Shown piece by piece: positions 1-8,720 of a DNA stretch of 32,354 nt. Source of the stretch: JAUILA01 sp964563925 (lineage in GTDB: Bacteria > Bacteroidota > Bacteroidia > Cytophagales > Cyclobacteriaceae). Every line of letters starts with the position of its first letter. Position 1 is the stretch's first letter. The notes beneath the pieces were generated by a model that worked only from the letters and a program-made list of their open reading frames with translations, was not told where the DNA came from and did not search any database. The stretch covers positions 1 to 32,354 of the forward strand of contig CAZLZD010000049.1 in NCBI GenBank assembly GCA_964563925.1, written 5' to 3'. The translations under genes and the position numbers were made by a program.

Positions 1-327
1 TTTCTCCAGTTCAGAATAGCATTTTACTAGAATGCTGTTATTCGTGAAAAAGTGGAGATCAGAGTCAGCTTTATGGAGGAACAAATTAGCGTGTTTGAGA
101 GCATCAATAGCCTTTTGATATTCTCCGGCCTCCCAAAATATGAAGCCAAGGAAACCGTTCAAATATAGTTCCAGTATCTCTTTATCAAACTTCCCTTCCA
201 GTGTATCATAATGATCACGGAGAATTTGTTCCCGGATTTTATAATCTTTTGGATCGGTATCCCGGTGGATTTTAAGAACCAATTCCTTAGGGTTCAGAAT
301 ATTGCCGATATGTTTTTCAGCAGACAA
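1..327 (-). CDS. partial TPR-like protein of unknown function, running off the left edge
   Basis: The minus strand is open from a TTG at 327 to the window edge, about 109 codons with no stop. The translation is rich in E, K, L and aromatic residues. It contains a stretch reading WEAGEYQKAIDALKHAN that resembles a tetratricopeptide helix pair, so a protein-interaction role is possible but unproven. No ATG lies in this frame. The nearest ATG (about 352) is in another frame and stops after 11 codons at the TGA beside the TTG. Either the gene starts at TTG or its 5' end is damaged. The C-terminal part lies outside the window, so the family cannot be named. It follows the str-operon terminator and looks unrelated to the ribosomal genes. 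Confidence 0.45.
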   Translation of the reverse strand, partial: MSAEKHIGNILNPKELVLKIHRDTDPKDYKIREQILRDHYDTLEGKFDKEILELYLNGFLGFIFWEAGEYQKAIDALKHANLFLHKADSDLHFFTNNSILVKCYSELEK

Positions 328-379
328 GGTGAAAAGATAGGAAAATAATCATGAATGCCCTTAACCTGCTATAGAGGAT

Positions 380-430
380 CCCGGATCAATCGCCGCAGGG
401 CGGTTGTCCAGCCTGCCTGACGGCAGTCAT
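380..430. repeat. pair of GC-rich inverted repeats in the intergenic region left of rpsJ
   Basis: The 328-570 intergenic region holds two small GC-rich stem-loops side by side. CCGC/GCGG is at 393-403 and CTGCC/GGCAG at 413-426, in otherwise AT-rich surroundings. Similar GC palindromes are common dispersed intergenic elements in Bacteroidota genomes, but only a genome-wide comparison could show that this one belongs to such a family. No reading frame crosses it. Confidence 0.3.
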
Positions 431-481
431 GGATGATAACAAAGGGTATTCCTTCTCTCGATTCTTCAAATTTCACCCTCT

Positions 482-503
482 CTTAGTCCTGGTCCTAGTC
501 TCC
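482..503. repeat. short hexamer tandem repeat (CYTRGT), three units
   Basis: Three consecutive 6-bp units (cttagt, cctggt, cctagt) end in CTCC. The same unit and the same CTCC end recur at 25291-25317. Both copies lie next to a rho-independent terminator of a minus-strand gene. The function is unknown. Confidence 0.5.
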
Positions 504-504
504 G

Positions 505-541
505 AAAAACAAAAAACCCCGCAACACGAATGCTGCAGGGT
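505..541 (-). terminator. rho-independent terminator after rpsJ
   Basis: Read on the minus strand, an ACCC...GGGT stem with an inner GCA/TGC pairing (516-541) is followed by a T-rich run (505-515). It begins about 30 bases after the rpsJ stop codon. It therefore closes the rpsL-rpsG-fusA-rpsJ transcript. Confidence 0.7.
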
Positions 542-570
542 TTTCCCAAGGGTTTTCTTAATGGTCTAAA

Positions 571-876
571 TCAGACTTTGATCTCCACATCCACACCACT
601 GGGAAGCTCAAGCTTCATCAGGGCGTCGACCGTTTTGGTGCTGTTAGAATAAATATCTACCAGACGCTTGTAGGTACAAAGCTGAAACTGCTCCCGTGAC
701 TTTTTGTTCACGTGGGGCGAACGCAGCACCGTAAATTTTTCCTTTACTGTAGGCAACGGAATAGGTCCGCTTACCACAGCGCCGGTCGTCTTTACTGCAC
801 GCACGATCTTCTCTGAGGATTTGTCCACCAGGTTGTGATCGTAGGACTTAAGCTTAATTCTAATCTTCTGATTCAT
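571..876 (-). CDS. rpsJ: 30S ribosomal protein S10
   Basis: Small-subunit ribosomal protein S10, a component of the 30S head and, in other bacteria, a NusE-type partner of NusG/NusB in transcription coupling. The 101-residue product has the family's usual length. It shows the S10 core: IRIKLKSYDHNLVD near the N-terminus, a GPIPLPT segment near residue 40, the SPHVNKKSREQFQ loop, and a C-terminal LPSGVDVEIKV. The ATG start lies 7 bases after the fusA stop, so the two are co-transcribed as the end of the str operon. In many bacteria rpsJ opens the S10 operon; here it is followed by a terminator instead of rplC. Confidence 0.97.
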   Translation of the reverse strand: MNQKIRIKLKSYDHNLVDKSSEKIVRAVKTTGAVVSGPIPLPTVKEKFTVLRSPHVNKKSREQFQLCTYKRLVDIYSNSTKTVDALMKLELPSGVDVEIKV

Positions 877-883
877 AATGCAA

Positions 884-3019
884 TTAATTTACGGCTGCAC
901 CTTTAACTTCTTCAATAACTTTATCAGCAAGGTTCTTAGGAACCGGGTCGTAGTGTGAGAATGTCAGGGAGGCATTCGCACGGCCAGACGTGATTGTTCT
1001 CAGGGAAGTCACATATCCGAAAAGTTCAGACAATGGCACATCCGCCTTGATCACCTGGGCTCCACCCTTCGTATCCATTCCTTTCATAATTCCGCGACGC
1101 TTGTTCAGGTCACCGGTTACGTTACCGGTATATTCGTCCGGGGTAACCACTTCCACCGCCATGATAGGCTCGAGAAGCTGAGGTCCTGCTTTTTTCGCGG
1201 CTTCCTTGTATCCGAGACGTGCTGCCATTTCAAAGGAAAGCGCATCCGAATCCACATCGTGGAAGGAGCCGTGGAAAAGACGTACCATCAAGGAATCCAT
1301 CGGATACCCGGCGAGAGGACCATTCTTCATGGCCTGATCAAATCCTTTTTGAACGGCAGGGATAAATTCCTTTGGAATCACACCACCGACAATACCGTTG
1401 ACAAATTCAAGTCCGGGTTTCCCGTCTTCACGAGGGCCCATCTCAAATACGATATCGGCAAATTTACCTTTACCACCTGTCTGCTTCTTGTAGACTTCCT
1501 TGTGTTCCACATTCTGCGTAATGGCTTCCTTGTAGGCCACCTGGGGAGCACCCTGGTTGATCTCTACCTTGAATTCACGCTTCAGACGGTCGATGATAAT
1601 CTCCAGGTGAAGCTCACCCATACCACGCAGGATCGTCTGACCTGTTTCATGATCGGTGTTCACCACCAGGGTAGGATCTTCCTCCACCAGTTTGGAAATG
1701 GCCACTCCCAGTTTATCCACATCAGCCTGTGTCTTAGGCTCAATGGCATAGCCGATAACCGGCTCAGGGAACGACATGGACTCGAGTACAATCTGGTGTT
1801 TTTCATCCACCAGTGTATCCCCGGTCTTAATATCTTTGAACCCCACACCTGCACAGATATCACCAGCTTCCACCTTGTCGATGGCATTCTGCTTGTTGGA
1901 GTGCATCTGCATGAGACGTGAAATACGTTCTTTCTTGTCAGTCCGCATGTTGTGGATATAGCTTCCTGATTCCAGCGTACCGGAGTACACACGGAAGAAG
2001 CAAAGTCGTCCTACAAACGGATCAGTAGCGATCTTAAAGGCCAGAGCAGAGAATGGTTCGTCTGCATCCGGTTTACGCTGAAGCTTTTTATCCTCGTCAT
2101 CCGGATCATGTCCTACTACCGGCGGAAGATCCAGCGGTGAAGGCAGGTAGGCACAGACTGCATCAAGCAATGCCTGTACACCTTTGTTCTTGAACGCCGA
2201 TCCGCACAGTACGGGTGAGAATGAAAGGTCGATTACCGCTTCACGAATTGCAGCACGCATTTCTTCAGCAGTAATTGAATCAGGATCTTCGAAGAACTTC
2301 TCAAGAAGCGCATCATCATATTCTGCCACGCTCTCGACAAGCTGCTGACGCCAGTGATCCACTTCCTCCTGCACATCTGCCGGAATATCAACGATCTCAT
2401 AGGTCATTCCCAGGTCTTCGTCATTCCAGATGATCGCACGGTTGGTGATCAGGTCAACCACTCCGCGGAAATTTTCTTCCGCTCCAATCGGTATCTGCAA
2501 AGGCACCGGCTTGGCATTCAGTTTTTCACGAATCTCCGTTACACAATTGAAGAAATCAGCACCGGCACGGTCCATTTTGTTCACAAAACAGATACGGGGT
2601 ACTTTATATTTATCAGCCTGACGCCATACAGTCTCGGACTGCGGTTCCACACCTGATACGGAGTCAAAAAGGGCAACTGCACCATCAAGGACGCGCAGTG
2701 AACGCTCTACCTCCACGGTAAAGTCCACGTGACCGGGAGTATCAATAATGTTGATTCGGTACTCCTTCGTGTCGTCATTGACCTGGCCCTGTGTAGTAGG
2801 GTATTTCCATGAGGTGGTAGTAGCCGCTGAAGTAATGGTAATACCACGCTCCTGCTCCTGCTCCATCCAGTCCATCGTGGCTGCACCATCGTGCACCTCA
2901 CCGATTTTATGGCTCAAACCGGTGTAGTAAAGAATACGCTCTGTGGTCGTAGTCTTTCCGGCATCGATGTGAGCCATGATACCTATATTTCTTAAATATT
3001 TTAGATCTCTTTTCGCCAT
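884..3019 (-). CDS. fusA: translation elongation factor G
   Basis: EF-G, the GTPase that drives translocation of tRNA and mRNA on the ribosome. The 711-residue product has the typical EF-G length and domain order. GTPase motifs are intact: the P-loop AHIDAGKTT at residues 16-24, switch I with RGITIT near 59-63, DTPGH at 93-97 and NKMD at 147-150. Domain II, III, IV and V segments follow in order, including GMGELHLEI and the C-terminal RRGIMKGM region. The ATG start is 16 bases after rpsG and the stop is 7 bases before rpsJ. Nothing suggests a divergent EF-G paralogue; the context is the canonical str operon. Confidence 0.98.
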   Translation of the reverse strand: MAKRDLKYLRNIGIMAHIDAGKTTTTERILYYTGLSHKIGEVHDGAATMDWMEQEQERGITITSAATTTSWKYPTTQGQVNDDTKEYRINIIDTPGHVDFTVEVERSLRVLDGAVALFDSVSGVEPQSETVWRQADKYKVPRICFVNKMDRAGADFFNCVTEIREKLNAKPVPLQIPIGAEENFRGVVDLITNRAIIWNDEDLGMTYEIVDIPADVQEEVDHWRQQLVESVAEYDDALLEKFFEDPDSITAEEMRAAIREAVIDLSFSPVLCGSAFKNKGVQALLDAVCAYLPSPLDLPPVVGHDPDDEDKKLQRKPDADEPFSALAFKIATDPFVGRLCFFRVYSGTLESGSYIHNMRTDKKERISRLMQMHSNKQNAIDKVEAGDICAGVGFKDIKTGDTLVDEKHQIVLESMSFPEPVIGYAIEPKTQADVDKLGVAISKLVEEDPTLVVNTDHETGQTILRGMGELHLEIIIDRLKREFKVEINQGAPQVAYKEAITQNVEHKEVYKKQTGGKGKFADIVFEMGPREDGKPGLEFVNGIVGGVIPKEFIPAVQKGFDQAMKNGPLAGYPMDSLMVRLFHGSFHDVDSDALSFEMAARLGYKEAAKKAGPQLLEPIMAVEVVTPDEYTGNVTGDLNKRRGIMKGMDTKGGAQVIKADVPLSELFGYVTSLRTITSGRANASLTFSHYDPVPKNLADKVIEEVKGAAVN

Positions 3020-3035
3020 TAGTCTGTTTTACTTT

Positions 3036-3503
3036 TTAGAATCTGAAATGAGAAAATGCCTTGTTAGCCTCAGCCATGCGGTGCGTATCGTCCTTCTTCT
3101 TCACTGCCGCTCCTTCACCTTTCGATGCCGCGATGATCTCACCAGCCAGACGGTCCTTCATTGTTTTCTCGCCGCGAAGTCGTGCGTAACGGATCATCCA
3201 TTTGATGCCAAGGGTGATTTTCCGATCCGGACGTACTTCCATGGGTACCTGGAAGGTGGCCCCTCCAACCCGGCGACTTTTAACCTCAACAGAAGGCATA
3301 ATGTTGTTCAGTGCCTTTTTCCAGGCGTCAAGCCCGCTTTCTCCTGTCTTTTCCTCTACCTGTGCAACTGCATCATAGAAAATAGAGTAGGCAACAGATT
3401 TTTTGCCATCCATCATCAGGTAATTCACGAAGCGGGTAACGAGCGTGTCGTTAAACTTCGGATCAGGCAGAATATACCGCTTTTTAGGTTTCGCTTTTCT
3501 CAT
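3036..3503 (-). CDS. rpsG: 30S ribosomal protein S7
   Basis: Primary 16S rRNA-binding protein that nucleates assembly of the 30S head. The 155-residue product matches the family length. It carries the S7 signature near residues 20-35 (DTLVTRFVNYLMMDGKK), the VEVKSRRVGGATFQVPMEV segment, and the C-terminal EANKAFSHFRF typical of bacterial S7. It lies 13 bases after rpsL and 16 bases before fusA, as expected for a single str transcript. Confidence 0.98.
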   Translation of the reverse strand: MRKAKPKKRYILPDPKFNDTLVTRFVNYLMMDGKKSVAYSIFYDAVAQVEEKTGESGLDAWKKALNNIMPSVEVKSRRVGGATFQVPMEVRPDRKITLGIKWMIRYARLRGEKTMKDRLAGEIIAASKGEGAAVKKKDDTHRMAEANKAFSHFRF

Positions 3504-3516
3504 TATCCTTTACTGT

Positions 3517-3891
3517 TTATTTCTTAGGCCTTTTGGCACCGTATTTTGATCTTCTTTGTAACCTGCCATTCACACCAGCAGTATCCAGCGCACCACGAAT
3601 AATGTGGTAACGTACACCCGGAAGGTCTTTAACCCTTCCGCCGCGGATCAGCACGATCGAGTGCTCCTGCAAATTGTGTCCTTCGCCGGGAATGTAGGCG
3701 TTAACTTCTTTTCCATTGGTCAACCGCACACGAGCCACTTTACGCATGGCCGAGTTAGGCTTCTTAGGGGTAGTCGTATAAACCCTTGTACATACACCGC
3801 GTCGCTGAGGACATGAATCCAGGGCAGGTGATTTGGATTTACTGACCATCTTTTTCCGACCCTTTCGTACTAATTGTTGAATAGTAGGCAT
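3517..3891 (-). CDS. rpsL: 30S ribosomal protein S12
   Basis: Ribosomal protein S12, which shapes the decoding centre. At 124 residues it is full length. The conserved TTPKKPNSAMRK segment places lysine at position 43, the residue whose change commonly gives streptomycin resistance, so the wild-type form is present. The GEGHNLQEHS and GGRVKDLPGVRYH motifs are intact. It is the first gene of the str operon. Its ATG is 45 bases downstream of a clear Bacteroidota -7 box. Confidence 0.98.
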   Translation of the reverse strand: MPTIQQLVRKGRKKMVSKSKSPALDSCPQRRGVCTRVYTTTPKKPNSAMRKVARVRLTNGKEVNAYIPGEGHNLQEHSIVLIRGGRVKDLPGVRYHIIRGALDTAGVNGRLQRRSKYGAKRPKK

Positions 3892-3936
3892 CTAATGGTA
3901 ATTATATTTCTTCTCTCGTTTTCAAAATTTGGACTG

Positions 3937-3968
3937 CAAAGGTATCAAAACACCTATATTAAAGCAAT
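3937..3968 (-). promoter_or_regulatory. promoter of the str operon (rpsL)
   Basis: On the minus strand the -7 element TACCTTTG occupies 3937-3944 and matches TAnnTTTG. An ATTG at 3965-3968 stands 20 bases upstream as a near match to the -33 TTTG. It lies between the rpo terminator and rpsL. The initiation motif is the one used by the Bacteroidota primary sigma factor. Confidence 0.65.
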
Positions 3969-4002
3969 ATATTGTTTGAATTAATTTACAGCCTTTTAAC
4001 AA

Positions 4003-4038
4003 CAATGGACACCGGAAGAATCCTTCCAATGTCCATTG
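4003..4038 (-). terminator. terminator of the secE-rpoC-DUF3467 operon
   Basis: The minus-strand RNA forms a continuous 16-bp stem with a GATT loop (4003-4038), including two U-G pairs, followed by UUGUU. On the plus strand the same two positions would be C/A mismatches. That asymmetry points to a minus-strand RNA. It stands 25 bases beyond the DUF3467 stop. Confidence 0.7.
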
Positions 4039-4062
4039 CTTTATTACTCTGTCTTCATACGA

Positions 4063-4392
4063 TCAGGCCTCTCCGACGGTTCCGCCGAAGTTCAGTGGAA
4101 ACTTAGGAGCTTCCTCCGACTTTTTGATGGGGCCAAATGCATCCTCATACTTCTGGATGTTATCATTCAGCGCCGCCAGCAACCTTTTCGCATGCTCCGG
4201 GGTAATGACGATCCTGGACTTGACCTTGGCCTTGGGCACGCCCGGCATCAGCCGGATAAAGTCAATGACAAATTCGCTGTTGGAATGTGCCACCATTGCC
4301 AGGTTGGCATATACCCCCTCTGCTACATCCTCAGTCAACTCAATGTTGATCTGATTCGGGTTTTTCTTCTTTTCGTTCTGATCGTCCGACAT
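4063..4392 (-). CDS. DUF3467 family protein at the end of the rpo operon
   Basis: A 109-residue, acidic, probably cytoplasmic protein without signal peptide or membrane segment. The sequence (INIELTEDVAEGVYANLAMV, a DFIRLMPG segment, SRIVITPEHAKRLLAAL) fits DUF3467, a small family often found just after rpoC in Bacteroidota. Its biochemical role is not established. The start codon is 4 bases after the rpoC stop, so it is almost certainly translated from the same mRNA. That position suggests a link to RNA polymerase or growth, which is inference only. The C-terminal tail (FPLNFGGTVGEA) after a lysine-rich stretch looks unstructured. Confidence 0.85.
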   Translation of the reverse strand: MSDDQNEKKKNPNQINIELTEDVAEGVYANLAMVAHSNSEFVIDFIRLMPGVPKAKVKSRIVITPEHAKRLLAALNDNIQKYEDAFGPIKKSEEAPKFPLNFGGTVGEA

Positions 4393-4396
4393 GTGA

Positions 4397-7300
4397 CTAC
4401 TCGTTCAGGGCTTTTTCTTCCTCCGAGCTTTCAGTGGCCGACACCAGTTCATCATACTCTTCCTGGGATCCGACGATCATGTTGTTGAACTGACGCTGTC
4501 CTGTTCCGGCCGGGATCAGGTGACCTACGATCACGTTCTCCTTCAGTCCGAGCAGTGCATCAGCCTTACCACGGATAGCCGCTTCGCTCAGCACCTTGGT
4601 GGTTTCCTGGAACGAGGCTGCCGACAGGAAGCTTTCGGTCTTCAGTGAAGCCTGGGTAATCCCCTGCAGGGTCGGTTTTGATACCGCCGGCATGGCATCC
4701 CGAACTTCCACGAGCTTCATATCCTTCCGCTTGAGCTTGGAATTTTCATCCCTCAGGTCACGCGGCGTGATGATCTGTCCTGGTTTGAATGATTCGGATT
4801 CGCCCGCATCGGTCACGACTTTCTTATCAAGGATAAGGTCGTTCTCCTCACCGAATACGAATTTGTCCACATTCTCCCCGGGCAGGAAGCTTGTATCTCC
4901 CTGGTCGATGATCTGAACTTTCTGCATCATCTGGCTCACAATCGCCTCGATGTGCTTGTCATTGATCTTCACACCCTGGAGTCGGTATACTTCCTGGATT
5001 TCATTCACCAGGTATTCCTGCACCGCGGTAGGTCCTTTGATCGAAAGAATGTCGGCCGGGGTTATCGCCCCGTCAGACAGCGGGTATCCGGCTTTCACAA
5101 AGTCATTGTCCTGCACGAGGATGTGCTTCGACAATGGCACCAGGTACCGCTTCTTGATTCCGTCCTTCGATTCGATGAAGATCTCCCGGTTACCCCGCTT
5201 GATTCCACCATAGGTGACCACACCGTCAATCTCACTCACCACCGCAGGGTTGGAAGGGTTACGTGCTTCAAAAAGCTCCGTTACACGGGGCAGACCCCCG
5301 GTGATATCCCTTGATTTACCCATCGTACGAGGGATCTTCGCCATCACTTGTCCGGCTTTGATCTTGTCCCCGTTATCCACGGCCAGGTGAGCACCTACCG
5401 GTATGTTATAACTCTTGCTGTCCTTCTTGCCGTTAACAATCAGGGCAGGGTTCTTTGTCTTGTCCTTGGTGTCGGTGATTACCTTTTCACGGTGCCCGGT
5501 CTGTTCATCCGACTCCTCTTTGTAGGTAATACCTTCAATGATCGATTCAAACTCGATGGTTCCGTCGAATTCCGAAAGAATTACCGCGTTGTAAGGATCC
5601 CAGTAGCAAAGCTCCTCGCCTTTCTCCACTTTCTGTCCTTCCTTCACCTTCAAATAAGCTCCGTAAGGCACGTGATTGGAAATCAGGGTCACTTTCTTCT
5701 CCGGATCAACAATTTTGATCTCACCGGTACGTCCCATCACCACTTCCACCTTGTTGCCATCCTTGTCGGTGGTCGGGATCGAGCGAACTTCCTCGAATTC
5801 CACCACACCTTCAAACTTCGCCTTGATATTGGCATCCACCGCAATGTTGGATGCCGTACCACCCACGTGGAAGGTACGAAGTGTAAGCTGTGTACCCGGT
5901 TCACCGATTGACTGGGCTGCAATTACACCCACAGCTTCACCGGCATGAACCATCTTTCCGGTCGCCAGGTTACGTCCGTAACACTTCGCACAACCTCCCA
6001 GCTTGGTTTCACAGGTCAGCAGCGAACGGATTTCCACTTCTTCAATACTTGTCTCGTCAATTCTGGCCGCAACGACTTCGTCGATCTCTGCACCTGATTC
6101 GCAGATGATCTCATCGGAAATCGGATCATAAATATCATGAACCGATACTCGTCCTAATATACGCTCTGAAAGCGGCTCAACGATATCCTCATTATCCTTC
6201 AGTGCGGTCACCGTGAGTCCACGAAGCGTTCCGCAATCATCTTCCGTAATCACAAGGTCCTGGGCCACGTCCACCAGTCGACGGGTAAGGTAACCTGCAT
6301 CCGCCGTCTTGAGGGCGGTATCGGCAAGTCCTTTCCGTGCACCGTGGGTAGAGATAAAGTACTCGAGTACATCCAGTCCTTCTTTAAAGTTGGAGAGGAT
6401 CGGGTTCTCGATGATTGATCCTACCGAACCGGCCAGGTTTTTCTGAGGCTTGGCCATCAGACCACGCATACCTCCCAGCTGACGGATCTGCTCCCTCGAT
6501 CCCCGTGCACCGGAGTGCATCATCATATAGATCGAGTTGAAGCCCTGGTCGTCTTCGGCCAGTTGCGTCATCAGCGTATTGGTCAGCTGCGTATTAATAC
6601 GTGTCCAGATATCAATTACCTGGTTATATCGTTCGTTATCAGTGATCAGACCCATCAGGTAGTTGTTCCATACGGCATCCACTTCTGATTTGGCCTGCGC
6701 CACAAGTCCTTCTTTCTCTTCCGGAACCGCCACATCGTTCAGTCCCATGGACAGACCACCTTTGTAGGCCATCTGGAAACCCAGATCCTTGATATCATCC
6801 AGGAAATGGGCAGTCCTTGCCATCCCGCTGATCGAGAATACGTCAGAAATAATCTTCTGCAGTTTTTTCTTGGTCAGCAACTCATCCACATAGCCCACTT
6901 CAGCAGGAACAAACTGGTTGAAGAGTACCCGGCCGGCCACGGTGTCGATCACCTTTCCTACCAGCTCACCATTCTCCCGAACCTTCGTCCGTAGTTTGAT
7001 ATGGGCGTGCTTGCTCAGTTTGCCTTCATTGATGGCGATGATCACTTCTTCATTGCTGTAGAATGTCTTGCCTTCGCCGGTCACCGGATTGTCCTTGGTT
7101 CCCTTACGTCCTTTAGTCACATAATACAATCCCAGTACCATGTCCTGAGAAGGTACCGTAATCGGCGCTCCGTTGGCAGGGTTGAGAATGTTGTGTGAAG
7201 AAAGCATCAGCAGGGAAGCTTCCAGGATAGCCTCCTGGCCCAGCGGTACGTGTACAGCCATCTGGTCACCGTCAAAGTCGGCGTTGAAGGCCGTACATAC

Positions 7301-8698
7301 AAGCGGGTGAAGCTGGATAGCTTTTCCTTCAATCAGCTTCGGCTGGAAAGCCTGGATACCCAGTCGGTGCAGCGTGGGAGCCCGGTTTAGCAGCACAGGA
7401 TGTCCTTTCAGTACATTCTCCAGGATATCCCAAACTACCGGATCCTTTCGGTCCACAATTTTCTTCGCAGATTTCACCGTCTTAACAATACCACGCTCGA
7501 TGAGCTTCCGGATAATGAACGGCTTGAAAAGCTCAGCAGCCATATCCTTGGGAAGTCCGCATTCGTGCAGTTTCAGTTCAGGACCTACCACGATCACCGA
7601 ACGACCGGAGTAGTCAACCCGCTTACCAAGCAGGTTCTGGCGGAATCGTCCCTGCTTACCTTTGAGCATGTCGCTCAGTGATTTCAGGGCACGGTTTCCA
7701 TCCGAACGAACCGCGTTTACTTTACGCGAGTTGTCAAACAGTGAATCCACAGCTTCCTGGAGCATACGTTTCTCGTTTCGGAGAATAACTTCAGGGGCCT
7801 TGATATCAATAAGTCGCTTCAGACGGTTATTCCGGATGATTACACGACGGTACAGGTCATTAAGGTCTGAGGTCGCGAATCGTCCGCCATCCAGGGGCAC
7901 CAGCGGGCGCAGTTCCGGCGGTATCACCGGTACCATCTTGATGATCATCCATTCAGGACGGTTCTCAATACGGGTACGGGCCTCACGGAACGCTTCCACC
8001 ACTTTCAGTCGCTTCAGGGCTTCCGCCTTACGCTGCTGCGAAGTGTCGGTGGCTGCCTGGTGACGAAGGTCGTAGGAAAGGTTGTCCAGCTCGATCCGGG
8101 CCAGCAACATCTCCAGGGCTTCAGCCCCCATCTTGGCGATAAATTTGTTCGGATCATCATCATCCAGCAGCTGGTTCTCACGGGGCAGCTTATCGAGAAT
8201 ATCGAGGTACTCATCTTCCGTCAGGAAGTCCATGTAGGCAAGGCCGTCTTCTTCCTTCAGGCCAGGCTGAATTACCACATAACGCTCGTAATAAATGATC
8301 TGATCCAGTTTCTTGGTAGGCAGTCCAAGCAGGTACCCGATCTTGTTGGGCAGCGACTTGAAATACCAGATATGTGCCACGGGAACCACCAGTTCGATGT
8401 GTCCCATGCGTTCACGGCGCACTTTCTTTTCCGTAACCTCGACACCGCAGCGGTCGCAAATGATGCCTTTATAACGGATACGCTTATATTTTCCACAATG
8501 ACATTCCCAATCCTTCACGGGTCCGAAGATACGCTCACAGAACAATCCGCCCATTTCGGGCTTATAAGTCCGGTAATTGATCGTTTCCGGCTGCGTTACT
8601 TCCCCATGTGAACTCTCCAGAATGGATTCAGGTGAAGCAAGGCTGATCGTGACTTTGGAAAAATCGAGGTTTAATTTCTTATTTTTTCTGAACGACAT
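4397..8698 (-). CDS. rpoC: DNA-directed RNA polymerase subunit beta'
   Basis: Largest catalytic subunit of RNA polymerase, 1433 residues from the chosen start. The N-terminal zinc-binding cysteines are at 66, 68, 81 and 84. The active-site motif NADFDGDQM has its three Mg-binding aspartates at 474, 476 and 478. The second zinc cluster (CETKLGGCAKCYGR) lies in the C-terminal half. An in-frame ATG 18 codons upstream (8752) exists, but that extension would translate across a perfect hairpin. The MSFRKNKKLNLDFSKV start matches the usual Bacteroidota N-terminus, so ATG 8698 was preferred. It lies 69 bases downstream of rpoB. Confidence 0.98.
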   Translation of the reverse strand: MSFRKNKKLNLDFSKVTISLASPESILESSHGEVTQPETINYRTYKPEMGGLFCERIFGPVKDWECHCGKYKRIRYKGIICDRCGVEVTEKKVRRERMGHIELVVPVAHIWYFKSLPNKIGYLLGLPTKKLDQIIYYERYVVIQPGLKEEDGLAYMDFLTEDEYLDILDKLPRENQLLDDDDPNKFIAKMGAEALEMLLARIELDNLSYDLRHQAATDTSQQRKAEALKRLKVVEAFREARTRIENRPEWMIIKMVPVIPPELRPLVPLDGGRFATSDLNDLYRRVIIRNNRLKRLIDIKAPEVILRNEKRMLQEAVDSLFDNSRKVNAVRSDGNRALKSLSDMLKGKQGRFRQNLLGKRVDYSGRSVIVVGPELKLHECGLPKDMAAELFKPFIIRKLIERGIVKTVKSAKKIVDRKDPVVWDILENVLKGHPVLLNRAPTLHRLGIQAFQPKLIEGKAIQLHPLVCTAFNADFDGDQMAVHVPLGQEAILEASLLMLSSHNILNPANGAPITVPSQDMVLGLYYVTKGRKGTKDNPVTGEGKTFYSNEEVIIAINEGKLSKHAHIKLRTKVRENGELVGKVIDTVAGRVLFNQFVPAEVGYVDELLTKKKLQKIISDVFSISGMARTAHFLDDIKDLGFQMAYKGGLSMGLNDVAVPEEKEGLVAQAKSEVDAVWNNYLMGLITDNERYNQVIDIWTRINTQLTNTLMTQLAEDDQGFNSIYMMMHSGARGSREQIRQLGGMRGLMAKPQKNLAGSVGSIIENPILSNFKEGLDVLEYFISTHGARKGLADTALKTADAGYLTRRLVDVAQDLVITEDDCGTLRGLTVTALKDNEDIVEPLSERILGRVSVHDIYDPISDEIICESGAEIDEVVAARIDETSIEEVEIRSLLTCETKLGGCAKCYGRNLATGKMVHAGEAVGVIAAQSIGEPGTQLTLRTFHVGGTASNIAVDANIKAKFEGVVEFEEVRSIPTTDKDGNKVEVVMGRTGEIKIVDPEKKVTLISNHVPYGAYLKVKEGQKVEKGEELCYWDPYNAVILSEFDGTIEFESIIEGITYKEESDEQTGHREKVITDTKDKTKNPALIVNGKKDSKSYNIPVGAHLAVDNGDKIKAGQVMAKIPRTMGKSRDITGGLPRVTELFEARNPSNPAVVSEIDGVVTYGGIKRGNREIFIESKDGIKKRYLVPLSKHILVQDNDFVKAGYPLSDGAITPADILSIKGPTAVQEYLVNEIQEVYRLQGVKINDKHIEAIVSQMMQKVQIIDQGDTSFLPGENVDKFVFGEENDLILDKKVVTDAGESESFKPGQIITPRDLRDENSKLKRKDMKLVEVRDAMPAVSKPTLQGITQASLKTESFLSAASFQETTKVLSEAAIRGKADALLGLKENVIVGHLIPAGTGQRQFNNMIVGSQEEYDELVSATESSEEEKALNE

Positions 8699-8720
8699 AG
8701 TCTGTTTGTTTAATGTCTGA

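Noticed and set aside
2976..3527. 183-codon plus-strand open frame
   Set aside because: Antisense to rpsG and the fusA/rpsL ends; no promoter, no recognisable motif.
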